NCBI RefSeq assembly: GCF_000685275.1
Contig: NZ_ARYK01000005.1
Span: 62,001 to 126,000 of the forward strand
Source of the DNA: Hyphomonas johnsonii MHS-2
Lineage (GTDB): Bacteria; Pseudomonadota; Alphaproteobacteria; Caulobacterales; Hyphomonadaceae
Length of the DNA: 64,000 nt
Reading direction: 5' to 3'
Both the position numbers and the translations under genes were made by a program. Shown piece by piece: positions 23,908 to 33,156 of the stretch (position 1 is the first letter of the stretch; each line of letters opens with the position of its first letter). The notes under the pieces are model-generated. The model saw only the letters and a list, made by a program, of their open reading frames with translations. It was not told the origin of the DNA and searched no databases.

Positions 23908-26415
23908 CTAGAACTTGACGACCGCCTTGCCGTACACGAAGCGGCCGGAGCTGCCGTACGGGATATAGCCCGAGAATGGCGTATTGCCGGTGCCGTTCTG
24001 CGATGCCGGAGCCGGATCGCCATACTCGTCGAACACGTTGTCCGCGCCGAGCGACAGGGTCACGCGTTCGTTCCAGGTATAACGGCCCTCGATATCGAGG
24101 AGCGTGTTGGGATCGATCGTGTAGTCGTTGGCAGGGTTGGAGCTAGGCACGAGCACTTCGCCGTAGCGGATGGCCCGGACCGTCGCCCCGAACGGACCGC
24201 GTTCCCAGTCAAGCGAACCGGTGAACTTGTCCTTCGGTGTGCCGTCCTCGAACGTCTTCACGTTGATACGGGCGAACAGGACCGGATTCGAGGGCAGTGC
24301 CGTCAGCTGAGGGATCGCCGGAACAGCGGTCACATCCGTCTTGTTGAAGTTTGCCCCGAACGTCGCGTTGAACTTGCCGAAGTCCGTTTCCGGGAAGGCG
24401 TAGTTCGCAACGATATCGACGCCGGACGTTTCCGTGTCGACGCCGTTCAGGAAGAACCGGCCACCGCCGGATCCGATAAAGCCCTCGGACTGGAGGAAGT
24501 CACGCACGTCCTGCGATGTCAGGTTTTCCGACAACACGATCCGGTCGTTCACATCGATGCGGTAGGCATCGACGGTCACATTGAGCGGTCCGTTGCGGAA
24601 CACCGCGCCGATCGAATAGTTGATCGACTCTTCGGCATCGAGCGGCTCGGCCCCGAGCGCCACGGCCACCGGGTCTGTAACCGGGAACGTGGTGATGTCG
24701 AACGGCACGCCATTGATGAAGTTCGTCGACGTGGTCGCATAGTACTGCTGCTGCAAGGACGGCGCACGGAAGCCGTTCTGGACCGAGCCGCGAAGTGCGA
24801 ACATGTCGTTGAAATCATACCGGGCAGAGATCTTGGCAGTCACCGTCTCGCCGAAATCCGAATAGGATTCGGCACGCACGGCACCTGACAACAGGAAGGC
24901 ATCGGTGACGTTGGCTTCGAGGTCGATATAGGCGCCGATAGCTGTGCGGTCCTCATCGACTTCGTTGGCCGGACGGAAGCCGGGGAACACCTGGCTGCCC
25001 GATGCGGTGGGCCCACCGCCTGGAAGCGTGACGCCACCATTGATGTAGCTGTCCACTTCGCCAGCATTGATCTCGTACATTTCCTGACGTGCTTCCACAC
25101 CCCAGGCGACGTTGAGCGGGGACGCGAGCCCGCCGACATCAAATCCGCGAACGGCCGAGAGGTTTGCCACGACCTGGCTGTACTTGAAGCCACCAGCATC
25201 GAAGGCAGTCTTCGACGACGGTCCGATCGAACGGTTCAGTGTGTTCTCGATCGTGAATTCCATCTCGTTCGAGCCGTAGACCACGGACGCATCCATGTCC
25301 CAGCCACCGGCCTGGAAGCGGGCACCGCCTGCAACCGACGCATCGGTTGTCTCAGGCGAGATCAGCGGCAGGAAGCCATTGGGATAGATTTCGATGACAT
25401 TTCGGTCGTCGAGGGCCCGGCGATAGAAGCCCGCAGACGTCGTGTCACGGTCCTGGTAGCTGGCCCAGCCGTAAAGCTCGACACCGTTTTCGAGATTGTA
25501 GCCGGCATTCGCGAAGATCGTGCTCTGTTCAAGTTCCGGCTCGCCTGTCCAGGCGTTGAAGCGGTTGATTACAGCCTCGCCGGGATCAAATCCACCGCCC
25601 ACGGGCGTCGGGTACTGCTGGCGCACATCGAAGCCGGAGCGTTCAGTATGCTGCTGGTCCTTGTACTCAGCCGACAGGGTCAGCCAGCCATCCTGACCGA
25701 GGGCAAAACCCTTCCAGCCGGACAGCGTGACGACATGGCCGTCGGACCGTTCGCGGGAAATCTCGCCGCTGGCAGGCACCGAGACGCCCATTCCGGCGGC
25801 AGGTGTGTTGACCGGAACGGTGTATTCGGTTTCGCGCCAGCCATAGCTGACACCGGCGGAGCCGCCTTCGGATGCTTCGCGCAGATTGACGTTGATCACG
25901 CCGGCGATGGCGTCGGAACCGTACTGGGCCGAAGCACCATCACGCAGGACTTCGATACCGGACACGGCATCGGTCGGGATCGTGTTGAGGTCGACGGCCG
26001 ACGTGCCGCGGCCGATTGATCCGTTCACATTTACGAGAGACGCCATGTGGCGGCGCTTGCCGTTGACCAGGACGAGCGTCTGGTCGGGGCCGAGGCCGCG
26101 AAGCGTTGCCGGGCGGACGGAGTCCGTACCGTCATTCAGCGCCGGGCGCGGAAAGTTGAAACTCGGAAGCTGGACCGACAGGGCCTGGTTGAGTTCGCCG
26201 ATGCCGATCTTTTCGAGCGATGCGGCCGAAACGACATCCACCGCAACCGCGGTGTCGAGCGCCGACCGGTTGGCGACGCGCGTACCGAGTGTCACGACAG
26301 TCTCCAGCGTACGGTCTGAATCCGCTGCCGTGTCTTCCTGCGCGAGTGCGGGGATGGTGATTGATGAGATGGCCACAAGCGCGGTGGCAGCACGCAGAAC
26401 ATGCTTCAATTGCAT
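23908..26415 (-). CDS. TonB-dependent outer-membrane receptor
   Basis: A protein of 835 residues; the ATG at 26415 follows AAGGAGG. A signal peptide (LVAISSITIPALAQ) is followed by the plug domain (LNTIPTDAVSGIEVLRDGASAQYGSDAIAGVINV) and a long beta-barrel that ends in an aromatic-rich strand with terminal phenylalanine (FVYGKAVVKF). It imports an unknown substrate using TonB energy. Neighbours give no clear substrate hint. The repeats and long loops are normal for the alphaproteobacterial receptor expansions. Confidence 0.93.
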   Translation of the reverse strand: MQLKHVLRAATALVAISSITIPALAQEDTAADSDRTLETVVTLGTRVANRSALDTAVAVDVVSAASLEKIGIGELNQALSVQLPSFNFPRPALNDGTDSVRPATLRGLGPDQTLVLVNGKRRHMASLVNVNGSIGRGTSAVDLNTIPTDAVSGIEVLRDGASAQYGSDAIAGVINVNLREASEGGSAGVSYGWRETEYTVPVNTPAAGMGVSVPASGEISRERSDGHVVTLSGWKGFALGQDGWLTLSAEYKDQQHTERSGFDVRQQYPTPVGGGFDPGEAVINRFNAWTGEPELEQSTIFANAGYNLENGVELYGWASYQDRDTTSAGFYRRALDDRNVIEIYPNGFLPLISPETTDASVAGGARFQAGGWDMDASVVYGSNEMEFTIENTLNRSIGPSSKTAFDAGGFKYSQVVANLSAVRGFDVGGLASPLNVAWGVEARQEMYEINAGEVDSYINGGVTLPGGGPTASGSQVFPGFRPANEVDEDRTAIGAYIDLEANVTDAFLLSGAVRAESYSDFGETVTAKISARYDFNDMFALRGSVQNGFRAPSLQQQYYATTSTNFINGVPFDITTFPVTDPVAVALGAEPLDAEESINYSIGAVFRNGPLNVTVDAYRIDVNDRIVLSENLTSQDVRDFLQSEGFIGSGGGRFFLNGVDTETSGVDIVANYAFPETDFGKFNATFGANFNKTDVTAVPAIPQLTALPSNPVLFARINVKTFEDGTPKDKFTGSLDWERGPFGATVRAIRYGEVLVPSSNPANDYTIDPNTLLDIEGRYTWNERVTLSLGADNVFDEYGDPAPASQNGTGNTPFSGYIPYGSSGRFVYGKAVVKF

Positions 26416-26618
26416 GGTTTGGTCCTCCTTGACCTGTATGGGCACCCGCTGTGGGACCCTGAAAGAATGCCCCCTTGAGCACCCAAAACCAAAACAAAGA
26501 GTGGAGATAGCCGAACAAATCTCAAGTGGACTTACTCTTTTGTTTCCTGCTTGTGGCAATTATGACACTGCCGTCACGACCAAGCTGAATACGAGCAATC
26601 AATTCTGAAGGGGCCGAA
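26416..26618. other. Divergent promoter region
   Basis: A 203-nt AT-richer stretch between the TonB receptor and the SDR genes. It must hold both promoters. I see no convincing paired -35/-10 boxes or clear operator palindrome. Confidence 0.5.
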
Positions 26619-27428
26619 ATGAATAGACGACTTTGCCTGATAACAGGGGCTTCGGCCGGAATCGGGGCAGAATTTGCCCGCCAGTATGCCGCACTCGGCT
26701 GGGACCTCGCGATCACCGCGCGGCGCAAGGACAGGCTCGAAATGCTCGCGACCGAGCTCGAGGCAACCCACAAGATCACCGTCATTCCGCTCGTGCAGGA
26801 TCTCGCCCGGGCCAACTCGGCAGACAAGATTCTGGAGACGCTTGCAGGCCAGGGCCGGCATGTCGACGCCCTCGTCAACAATGCCGGTTATGGCCTGCCC
26901 GGCACTTTCTTCAACACCGGATGGAAGGACCAGGCGGCATTCATCCGGGTGCTGTACTCTGCCCCCGTCGAGCTGACCCACAAGGTGCTGCCCGGCATGG
27001 CCGAGCGCGGCTATGGCCGCATCATCAATGTCGCGTCGCTGGCCGGCTATGCGCCGGGCACGGCAGGCCACACGCTGTATGCCAGCGTCAAGGCCGGCCT
27101 GATCAAGTTCTCCGAGAGCATCAATGCGGAGTGCGCTGCCGGCGGGCACAAGGACATCCACTGCACCGCGCTGTGCCCCGGTTTCACCTGGAGCGAATTC
27201 CACGACGTCAACGGCACGCGGGAGGATACCGACAAGATGCCGAAATGGATGTGGATGGAAGCCGCGCCAGTGGTGAGGGCCGGCATAGACGCCGTCAACA
27301 AGGGCAGCCCGGTCATCGTGCCCGGCCTCGCCAACAAGACCCTCGCCACCCTGACCCGCATCCTGCCCGAGCCCCTGACGCGTACCCTGGCAGGCCGGCA
27401 GTCAAAGCGGTACCGCCGGACGGAATAG
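26619..27428 (+). CDS. Short-chain dehydrogenase/reductase
   Basis: A 269-residue classical SDR. The cofactor motif TGASAGIG, the NNAGYG motif, catalytic serine in INVASLAGY and the YASVK active site are all in place. The arginines after the first strand (ITARRKDRLEML) suggest preference for NADPH. The C-terminal extension (WMEAAPVVRAGIDAVNKGSPVIVPGLANK) resembles SDRs acting on long or hydrophobic substrates. The true substrate is unknown. It is convergent with the large membrane protein gene. Confidence 0.88.
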   Translation: MNRRLCLITGASAGIGAEFARQYAALGWDLAITARRKDRLEMLATELEATHKITVIPLVQDLARANSADKILETLAGQGRHVDALVNNAGYGLPGTFFNTGWKDQAAFIRVLYSAPVELTHKVLPGMAERGYGRIINVASLAGYAPGTAGHTLYASVKAGLIKFSESINAECAAGGHKDIHCTALCPGFTWSEFHDVNGTREDTDKMPKWMWMEAAPVVRAGIDAVNKGSPVIVPGLANKTLATLTRILPEPLTRTLAGRQSKRYRRTE

Positions 27429-29843
27429 CTAGGGCGTGCGCGTCCGGAAGGACTTGAGAATCGCGATCTTTGCCTGACGCGCCGCTGCAGCCGACTTCCT
27501 GGCTTCTACGGCCTCCATGAACACGACGACGTCCAGCGCGCGTTTCCGTGCCGCCTTGCTGGCATTCACGTTGACACCGATCGCCTGCAACGCCGTGTAG
27601 GCGTGCACCCGCATCTCGTCCCATCTTTGGCGCAGGGCCGGGCGGGGAAAGCCAATCGATGCGTCCATGGCCGCGAGGATCTCGGGCGCATCATTCAGGT
27701 GGTCGTTCGTCATCACCGTCAGCGCCAGAAGCAGGACCGACATCTCGGTGCGCGTCTTCCCGATCAGGTCGATTGCAAGGATGTTGGCATAGCCGAATTC
27801 AGGCCGGTCCTTTGCCTCGGCGATCATGAAGGCGAGGCGGCCGAGTTCGGCATTCGACACCGTGCTCGCCCGGTTCCTGGCATCGATAAGCACCTGCTCG
27901 AAATTCTGCTTCTCGGTCAGCGCGGTCGCTTCACTTGCGCGCGGCAGGTTCAGGCCGGACCAGCGGTCGGCGAGCTGCCAGATCTGGTTCTTGGGATCGC
28001 CGGCCAGCAGGCTGTACTTGGCGATCATCCAGCGTGCGCCAGCTTTGACATCGTCGCGATGGTCAGTCACCAGTTCGTTCAGCCGATCCCGGCTGTAGGG
28101 CCATTTCACTGTGGCCGACTGACTGTTCACGTGCCGCTCGACGCGCTCGACGAATGCCCGTTTGGCCTTGAAGAAGGAATTTTCGGCAAGCATCACGACG
28201 GGGTTCTGCGGCTGGTCTGTGGCAGGCGCTTCCTTCCACGCCGCGTATTCCTCGGCCGTGGCCGGTTCTATCCCGCGCTCGAAGAAATCCTCCTCGGTGA
28301 TCGGGTCCAGCACATCGAGCTGGCCTGAATCGTAGAGCTTGCGCTGCGCGCTGTTGCGCTGGACGATCGAGATGGCCTGGAACAGCGCCGCCATCACCAC
28401 GAAATCGACCAGGACGCGCGCACCAAAGATCAGGTGCTTGCCGATCGTCGCGTCGGGATGGGCCTCGATGATGTTCGGCTGCGGCGTGAACCCGTAGATT
28501 TCCGCCCAGTCGACAAGCGGAACCGCCTTGAACAGTTCGAGCCCGAAGAACTGGATCCAGTCAACGAATGTCTGGTCGCGCACGAGTTCGCTGCGCAGGG
28601 TGAAGGCCCCCGTCATCTCGTTGAGCTGGAACAGGGTCAGCGGCACCAGAATGAACAGGTAGGCGTAGGCGAGCATCGCTTCGTCGCGCAGGTCGTTACC
28701 GAAGCCGACATGGATGTCCTGGCCCTTGGTGGTGCGCAGCCGCGCGGCCGTCTCCCGGTCCCCTTCGATCCACGCCCACCGCCGGCCAACCGCCAGGGCG
28801 AACAGGAATGCCAGAAAGATCGGGATCAGCCCCCACGGCTCGGGCAAGGCATAGCCAAGGGCCGTGAGGGGCGTCATCACGCCGATGACATAGAGATGAT
28901 GCCAGCCCAGCCCGTGCCGCCCGTCCGGGGCCTGCGTTGCGCCCGTCATCGGCGCGACAAGGCGGACAAGGATCGAGTCCAGCCAGCTGGCCCACTTGGC
29001 GGGCGACAGGGCGAATGCCGGGCCGGCGGCCGCCACAGGCGGTTTCGACCTGCCCCGCTCGGAAAACAGGTTCAGTCCGCGCGTGATCGACGAAATCACG
29101 ATGAAGAACACGAAGGCGAACACGATGAACAATGTCGCGAGCACACCCATGTCGGGACCGATGGACTGGAAGGCCTGGCGCCCCGCGGCCCAGGCCAGCA
29201 GGACGATCAGGCCCATCGCGAGCGCGCCGAAAAGGAGCGAGCCCGGAGAAATCGCGTCGTCCCGCAGCAGCTTGCCGCCACGTTGCGTATTGGCGACATC
29301 GCGCTCTGTTGCATAGATGCCGAAGGCGACCGGCACGAACGCCGCAAAAACCAGCGTCAGGAACACGATCCTCTGCCAGGCGATGTCGAGGTCGATCCCG
29401 AATCCCAGGCCGGGAACCGGGTTGCGGGACAGGAAGGCCGCCAGCGCCAACACTGCCAGCGAGATGAACAGCCAGGCGAAAAGTTCAGTCACGCACAGGC
29501 GGCGCGCTTCCTGGCCCCTCGCATCGCGCTGTTTGAATTGCGTCTGACGCGCCCGGACACGCAAGATCCTGCCGGCCTGGAACAGGGCCCAGCCGGCCGT
29601 GCCTGATCCTGCCGCAAGGAGGCCGGGGCTCAGTTCGCGCCCACCGGGCGTGGCGAATGCAGTCATGTGGGCGCCCACAAGAAACAGCATGGCGAGAGCC
29701 ACCAGCACCAACCCGTGGAGTTCAAGCAGGCCGGGCCACGTTTCGAACCGGTCGATCCGGAACCGGCGCGCCCAATCCTTGCTCGCTTTTAGCGCGAATT
29801 CTGCGTCTGCCTCCACGTCCCGCTCCCACCCTGGATTTAACAT
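27429..29843 (-). CDS. Large polytopic membrane protein of unknown function
   Basis: A protein of about 804 residues if started at the ATG at 29843, which has no clear ribosome-binding site; the start is uncertain. The first ~520 residues contain about ten membrane helices grouped as six near the N terminus, then four, with a loop rich in charged residues between. The last ~280 residues are soluble and mostly helical (EEDFFERGIEP, DDVKAGARWMIAKYSLLAGD, then repeated helical pairs ending in a basic tail). I recognise no family motif. It is flanked by an SDR and an acyl-CoA dehydrogenase gene with no obvious link. Confidence 0.75.
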   Translation of the reverse strand: MLNPGWERDVEADAEFALKASKDWARRFRIDRFETWPGLLELHGLVLVALAMLFLVGAHMTAFATPGGRELSPGLLAAGSGTAGWALFQAGRILRVRARQTQFKQRDARGQEARRLCVTELFAWLFISLAVLALAAFLSRNPVPGLGFGIDLDIAWQRIVFLTLVFAAFVPVAFGIYATERDVANTQRGGKLLRDDAISPGSLLFGALAMGLIVLLAWAAGRQAFQSIGPDMGVLATLFIVFAFVFFIVISSITRGLNLFSERGRSKPPVAAAGPAFALSPAKWASWLDSILVRLVAPMTGATQAPDGRHGLGWHHLYVIGVMTPLTALGYALPEPWGLIPIFLAFLFALAVGRRWAWIEGDRETAARLRTTKGQDIHVGFGNDLRDEAMLAYAYLFILVPLTLFQLNEMTGAFTLRSELVRDQTFVDWIQFFGLELFKAVPLVDWAEIYGFTPQPNIIEAHPDATIGKHLIFGARVLVDFVVMAALFQAISIVQRNSAQRKLYDSGQLDVLDPITEEDFFERGIEPATAEEYAAWKEAPATDQPQNPVVMLAENSFFKAKRAFVERVERHVNSQSATVKWPYSRDRLNELVTDHRDDVKAGARWMIAKYSLLAGDPKNQIWQLADRWSGLNLPRASEATALTEKQNFEQVLIDARNRASTVSNAELGRLAFMIAEAKDRPEFGYANILAIDLIGKTRTEMSVLLLALTVMTNDHLNDAPEILAAMDASIGFPRPALRQRWDEMRVHAYTALQAIGVNVNASKAARKRALDVVVFMEAVEARKSAAAARQAKIAILKSFRTRTP

Positions 29844-30019
29844 TTTGTTAATTCTAGGCCCATCCAGCCAGAACGGGGAACCCGCAAAACGACCGCAGCG
29901 CGAATTATTTCGTTTTGGAAACAAACGGCCCTGCGTTGGTGCACCGCACAATTCCGGCCATGACTCTTCGCGCCCGCGCACTATAGTAGGTGCAACGACC
30001 GAAGATCGTGGAGAACAGT
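29844..30019. other. Divergent intergenic region
   Basis: A 176-nt gap between the large membrane protein and the acyl-CoA dehydrogenase. It contains AT-rich patches around 29841-29855 and 29903-29925 likely to hold promoters. No operator palindrome or RNA is apparent. Confidence 0.4.
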
Positions 30020-31720
30020 ATGGACGGCGCAGCAGGCGAGACACTCGAGAAATCCCCCGTCATGACAGGGCTTGTGCCTGCCATGGCCAGCGCTGTGTCA
30101 GCGCTGGAAGCCTATGTGGCGGCCGCCACAAGCGCTGCCGGGGCACAGCTGAAACGCCCGGACGGCAAGCCGGACCGCAAGGCGCTGGAACGTCACCAGC
30201 ACATGGCGCACGGCCTGTCCTGGGTGACCACATATCTCGAAACCCTGCGCCAGACGGCCGCGTGGGCCGCCCGGCTCGATGCCGAGGGCAGCTTCGGCGA
30301 AGTGGAATCCCTGCTGTCACAGATCCTGTTTGGGGAATATTGCGCCCAGCTGATCGGCGGCATTCCGATGAACCAGGGCGAAATCGTCCGCCCAATCGAC
30401 CTCGGCTGCTCGACCGCCGACATGCAGCTCCTGTTCGCACCGCCGATCCAGCGCTTCGTGCTGGAAGGCAAGACGCCGGCCACGATGGCGGCGGCCGCAA
30501 GGTTCCTGCCTGACGCCCTCTCCCGCAATACGGTCGAGAATACCGGGCTGGACGAGACGATGAGCATGGTGCGCGACCAGTTTGCGAAATTCGCCTCCGA
30601 CAAGATCAAGCCGCACGCCCATGGCTGGCACATGCGCAACGACTATATCCCGATGGACGTGGTCAGCGAGATGGCCGATCTCGGCGTGTTCGGCCTGACC
30701 ATCCCGGAAGAATTCGGTGGCTTCGGCATGGGCAAGATCGCCATGTGCGTTGTCTCCGAGGAACTGTCGCGCGGCTATATCGGCACCGGATCGCTTGGCA
30801 CACGCAGCGAGATCGCAGCCGAGCTGATCCTGATCGGCGGCACCGACGACCAGAAGACAAAATGGCTGCCGCTGATTGCCAGCGGCGAAATCCTGCCAAC
30901 AGCCGTCTTCACCGAGCCGAACACGGGCTCGGACCTCGGCAGCCTGCGTACGCGCGCGGTGAAAACCGAAGACGGCAGCGAATACGCGATCACCGGCAAC
31001 AAGACCTGGATCACCCACCCGGTCCGGGCCGACGTGATGACTGTGCTGGCCCGTACCGATCCGGATACGAACAATTTCTCCGGCCTGTCCATGTTCCTGG
31101 CGGAAAAGCCGCGCGGTGACGATGCCAATCCCTTCCCTGCCGAAGGCATGTCCGGCGGCGAGATCGAGGTGATCGGCTATCGCGGCATGAAGGAATACGA
31201 AATCGGCTTTGACGATTTCCGCGTGAAATCGGAAAACCTGCTCGGCGGCGTCGAGGGCCAGGGCTTCCGCCAGTTGATGGCGACATTCGAAAGCGCCCGC
31301 ATCCAGACGGCCGCACGCGGTATCGGCGTGGCGCAGAACGCCTTCGAGATCGGCCTGCAATACGCGCTGGACCGCAACCAGTTCGGCCACCCGATCTATT
31401 CGTTCCCGCGCGTGTCCAACAAGCTGGTGATGATGGCTGCCGAACTGATCGGCGTGCGCCAGCTGACCTATTTCTCGGCCCGCCAGAAAGACGCCGACAA
31501 GCGCTGCGACCTCGAAGCCGGCATGGCGAAACTGCTCGCCGCGCGCGTCGCCTGGGCGGCCGCCGACAATGCGCTGCAGATTCATGGCGGCAACGGCTTT
31601 GCCGTCGAATACCCGATCAGCCGCCTGCTGGCCGATGCGCGCATCCTCAACATTTTCGAGGGTGCCGGTGAAGTTCAGGCCATGGTGATCGCGCGCAGGC
31701 TGCTCGAAGGCGGGAACTGA
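30020..31720 (+). CDS. Acyl-CoA dehydrogenase with N-terminal extension, probable (2S)-methylsuccinyl-CoA dehydrogenase
   Basis: A protein of 566 residues; the ATG at 30020 follows GGAGAAC. The C-terminal ~380 residues are a normal acyl-CoA dehydrogenase (FTEPNTGSDLGSLRT, GNKTWITHP, IHGGNGFAVEYPISRLLADARILNIFEGAGEVQ). The first ~185 residues are an extra helical domain (HMAHGLSWVTTYLETLRQ, SQILFGEYCAQLIGGIPMNQGEI). Such an extension is known for methylsuccinyl-CoA dehydrogenase (Mcd) of the ethylmalonyl-CoA pathway. No other gene of that pathway is nearby, so the specific call is inference. Confidence 0.8.
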   Translation: MDGAAGETLEKSPVMTGLVPAMASAVSALEAYVAAATSAAGAQLKRPDGKPDRKALERHQHMAHGLSWVTTYLETLRQTAAWAARLDAEGSFGEVESLLSQILFGEYCAQLIGGIPMNQGEIVRPIDLGCSTADMQLLFAPPIQRFVLEGKTPATMAAAARFLPDALSRNTVENTGLDETMSMVRDQFAKFASDKIKPHAHGWHMRNDYIPMDVVSEMADLGVFGLTIPEEFGGFGMGKIAMCVVSEELSRGYIGTGSLGTRSEIAAELILIGGTDDQKTKWLPLIASGEILPTAVFTEPNTGSDLGSLRTRAVKTEDGSEYAITGNKTWITHPVRADVMTVLARTDPDTNNFSGLSMFLAEKPRGDDANPFPAEGMSGGEIEVIGYRGMKEYEIGFDDFRVKSENLLGGVEGQGFRQLMATFESARIQTAARGIGVAQNAFEIGLQYALDRNQFGHPIYSFPRVSNKLVMMAAELIGVRQLTYFSARQKDADKRCDLEAGMAKLLAARVAWAAADNALQIHGGNGFAVEYPISRLLADARILNIFEGAGEVQAMVIARRLLEGGN

Positions 31721-31732
31721 TCCCCGCCTTCG
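31705..31732. terminator. Perfect hairpin spanning the acyl-CoA dehydrogenase stop
   Basis: CGAAGGCGGG at 31705-31714 pairs perfectly with 31723-31732 around an 8-nt loop that contains the stop codon. It lies between convergent genes and could terminate both, although no T-tract follows. Confidence 0.5.
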
Positions 31733-31741
31733 ACGCCCCGC

Positions 31742-32626
31742 CTAGCGGATAATGCCGCCCAGCGGTTCAATGTCGGCTGGTTCGTGCTGGATGATGACCT
31801 TCGCACCGAGCCGGTCAGCGCGCGCTTCGAACGTTTCCATCGAGGCCAGCGTGTCGGGTTCGCTGGAATTGAAGCTCGGGACGCGTTTCAGTTCCCGGCT
31901 TTCGGTGCGGTGATAGAGGTCGCCGGTCAGCAGGACAGGGCCGCTTTCCGGCATCATCAGTTGCAGCGATGAATGGCCCGGCGTGTGGCCCGGCGTCTCG
32001 AAGATTACGACCGACCCGTCACCGAACACGTCATATTCATCGCCGATCACCTGTTGTTTCATCGGGCTGAACATCGCGAAGGTCGGTGCGAGGCTCGGGT
32101 CGTAGGGCGCCGAGCCGTCCGGCGGGAACATCGCGTCCTTTTCCTTCTGGTTGACCAGCCAGGTGGCACCCTGAACCTGGTCGACCTGGCCGATATGATC
32201 GAAGTGGCTGTGAGAGATCGCGACATAGGTAATATCGGACGGCGCGATGTCATACGCGGCCAGCTGGTCCGTGATCGACCTGTCCATCGACACCGTGAAC
32301 ACGCCTTGCGTCATCTCGCCATTGCCAACCAGCATGCCGGGCAGGCCCAGGTCCCACAACAGCATGCCCTTCGGATGATGGACCAGGAAGCACGTGTCGG
32401 TGAACGTATCGGACTGGCCGGCATAATCGCCAGCCGTGGAGAAGATATCGAGATCGGATAATTTGATCGTGCCGCAATCCAGCACCGCCACATGCAGGGG
32501 CTTTTCAACGGTCGCTGCTTCAGTCTCGACAGGAGCCGCTTCCGGCGCCAGCGCTTCGGTCCTTGGCGAGCAAGCTGCCAGCAAAGTTGCGGCTGACACC
32601 GCAAGCAACAGGTGGGTCAGGCGCAT
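31742..32626 (-). CDS. Lipoprotein metallo-beta-lactamase fold hydrolase (AHL lactonase-like)
   Basis: A protein of 294 residues from the ATG at 32626. It starts with a lipoprotein signal (LTHLLLAVSAATLLAAC), so the mature protein begins at the cysteine and is anchored in the envelope. The metal site HSHFDHIG, the ETPGHTPGHSSL histidine, the LTGDLYH aspartate and the final HEP match the AttM/AiiA-like lactonase branch. These enzymes open homoserine-lactone rings. Substrate specificity cannot be read, and other lactones are possible. Confidence 0.85.
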   Translation of the reverse strand: MRLTHLLLAVSAATLLAACSPRTEALAPEAAPVETEAATVEKPLHVAVLDCGTIKLSDLDIFSTAGDYAGQSDTFTDTCFLVHHPKGMLLWDLGLPGMLVGNGEMTQGVFTVSMDRSITDQLAAYDIAPSDITYVAISHSHFDHIGQVDQVQGATWLVNQKEKDAMFPPDGSAPYDPSLAPTFAMFSPMKQQVIGDEYDVFGDGSVVIFETPGHTPGHSSLQLMMPESGPVLLTGDLYHRTESRELKRVPSFNSSEPDTLASMETFEARADRLGAKVIIQHEPADIEPLGGIIR

Positions 32627-32661
32627 CGTGTTTCCCTCGGGTTTGATCCTTGTCGGCGATT

Positions 32662-33063
32662 CTAGTCCGAATTCGTGTCGTGTGAAAGCGTCTGTCCGTC
32701 GGGGCCCACCGTCCGGTAGAAACAGCTGTCGCGGCCGGTGTGACACGCCCCGCCCGTCTGGTTGACCCGCAGCAGCACCGCGTCCTGGTCACAATCAACA
32801 CGCACTTCGACCACGTCCTGAACGTGCCCGGACGTCTCACCCTTGACCCAGAGTTCACCGCGCGAGCGTGACCAGTAGGTCGCCCGCCCCGTTTCAAGGG
32901 TGGCCGCCAGCGCATCAGCATTCATCCAGGCCAGCATCAGCACGTCGCCGCTGGCCGCGTCCTGGGCGATCGCCGCGACCAGGCCCTCGGCGTTGAATTT
33001 CGGACGCAGTTCAAGCGTCTCGTCCTGTTGTGTGCCGGAAAACGGCGGCGGAAAATCGGTCAT
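32662..33063 (-). CDS. hisI: Phosphoribosyl-AMP cyclohydrolase
   Basis: A protein of 133 residues; the ATG at 33063 has GGAAGG 6 nt upstream. It opens the adenine ring of phosphoribosyl-AMP in histidine biosynthesis. The Mg-binding segment [13 protein letters not shown] and the zinc-binding cysteines in [14 protein letters not shown] are present, as is the [14 protein letters not shown] substrate segment. It is the stand-alone HisI without the HisE domain. The other his genes are elsewhere. Confidence 0.93.
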   Translation of the reverse strand: MTDFPPPFSGTQQDETLELRPKFNAEGLVAAIAQDAASGDVLMLAWMNADALAATLETGRATYWSRSRGELWVKGETSGHVQDVVEVRVDCDQDAVLLRVNQTGGACHTGRDSCFYRTVGPDGQTLSHDTNSD

Positions 33064-33156
33064 GGCGCCTTCCATAGTTCAGCCCGCCCCGCCGCGCCAG
33101 CGGAACCCTCGCTTTGAAGGCGCGCTAGGGAAGGGTCACACAGAAGGGATTTCACG

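Noticed and set aside
27416..27447. Inverted repeat CCGGACG/CGTCCGG across the convergent SDR and membrane-protein stops
   Set aside because: The loop is 18 nt and there is no T-tract on either side; the pairing is too weak to call a terminator.
28434..31585. Antisense frames opposite the large membrane protein and acyl-CoA dehydrogenase
   Set aside because: They have no ribosome-binding sites or motifs, and they lie opposite long genes with normal protein composition.
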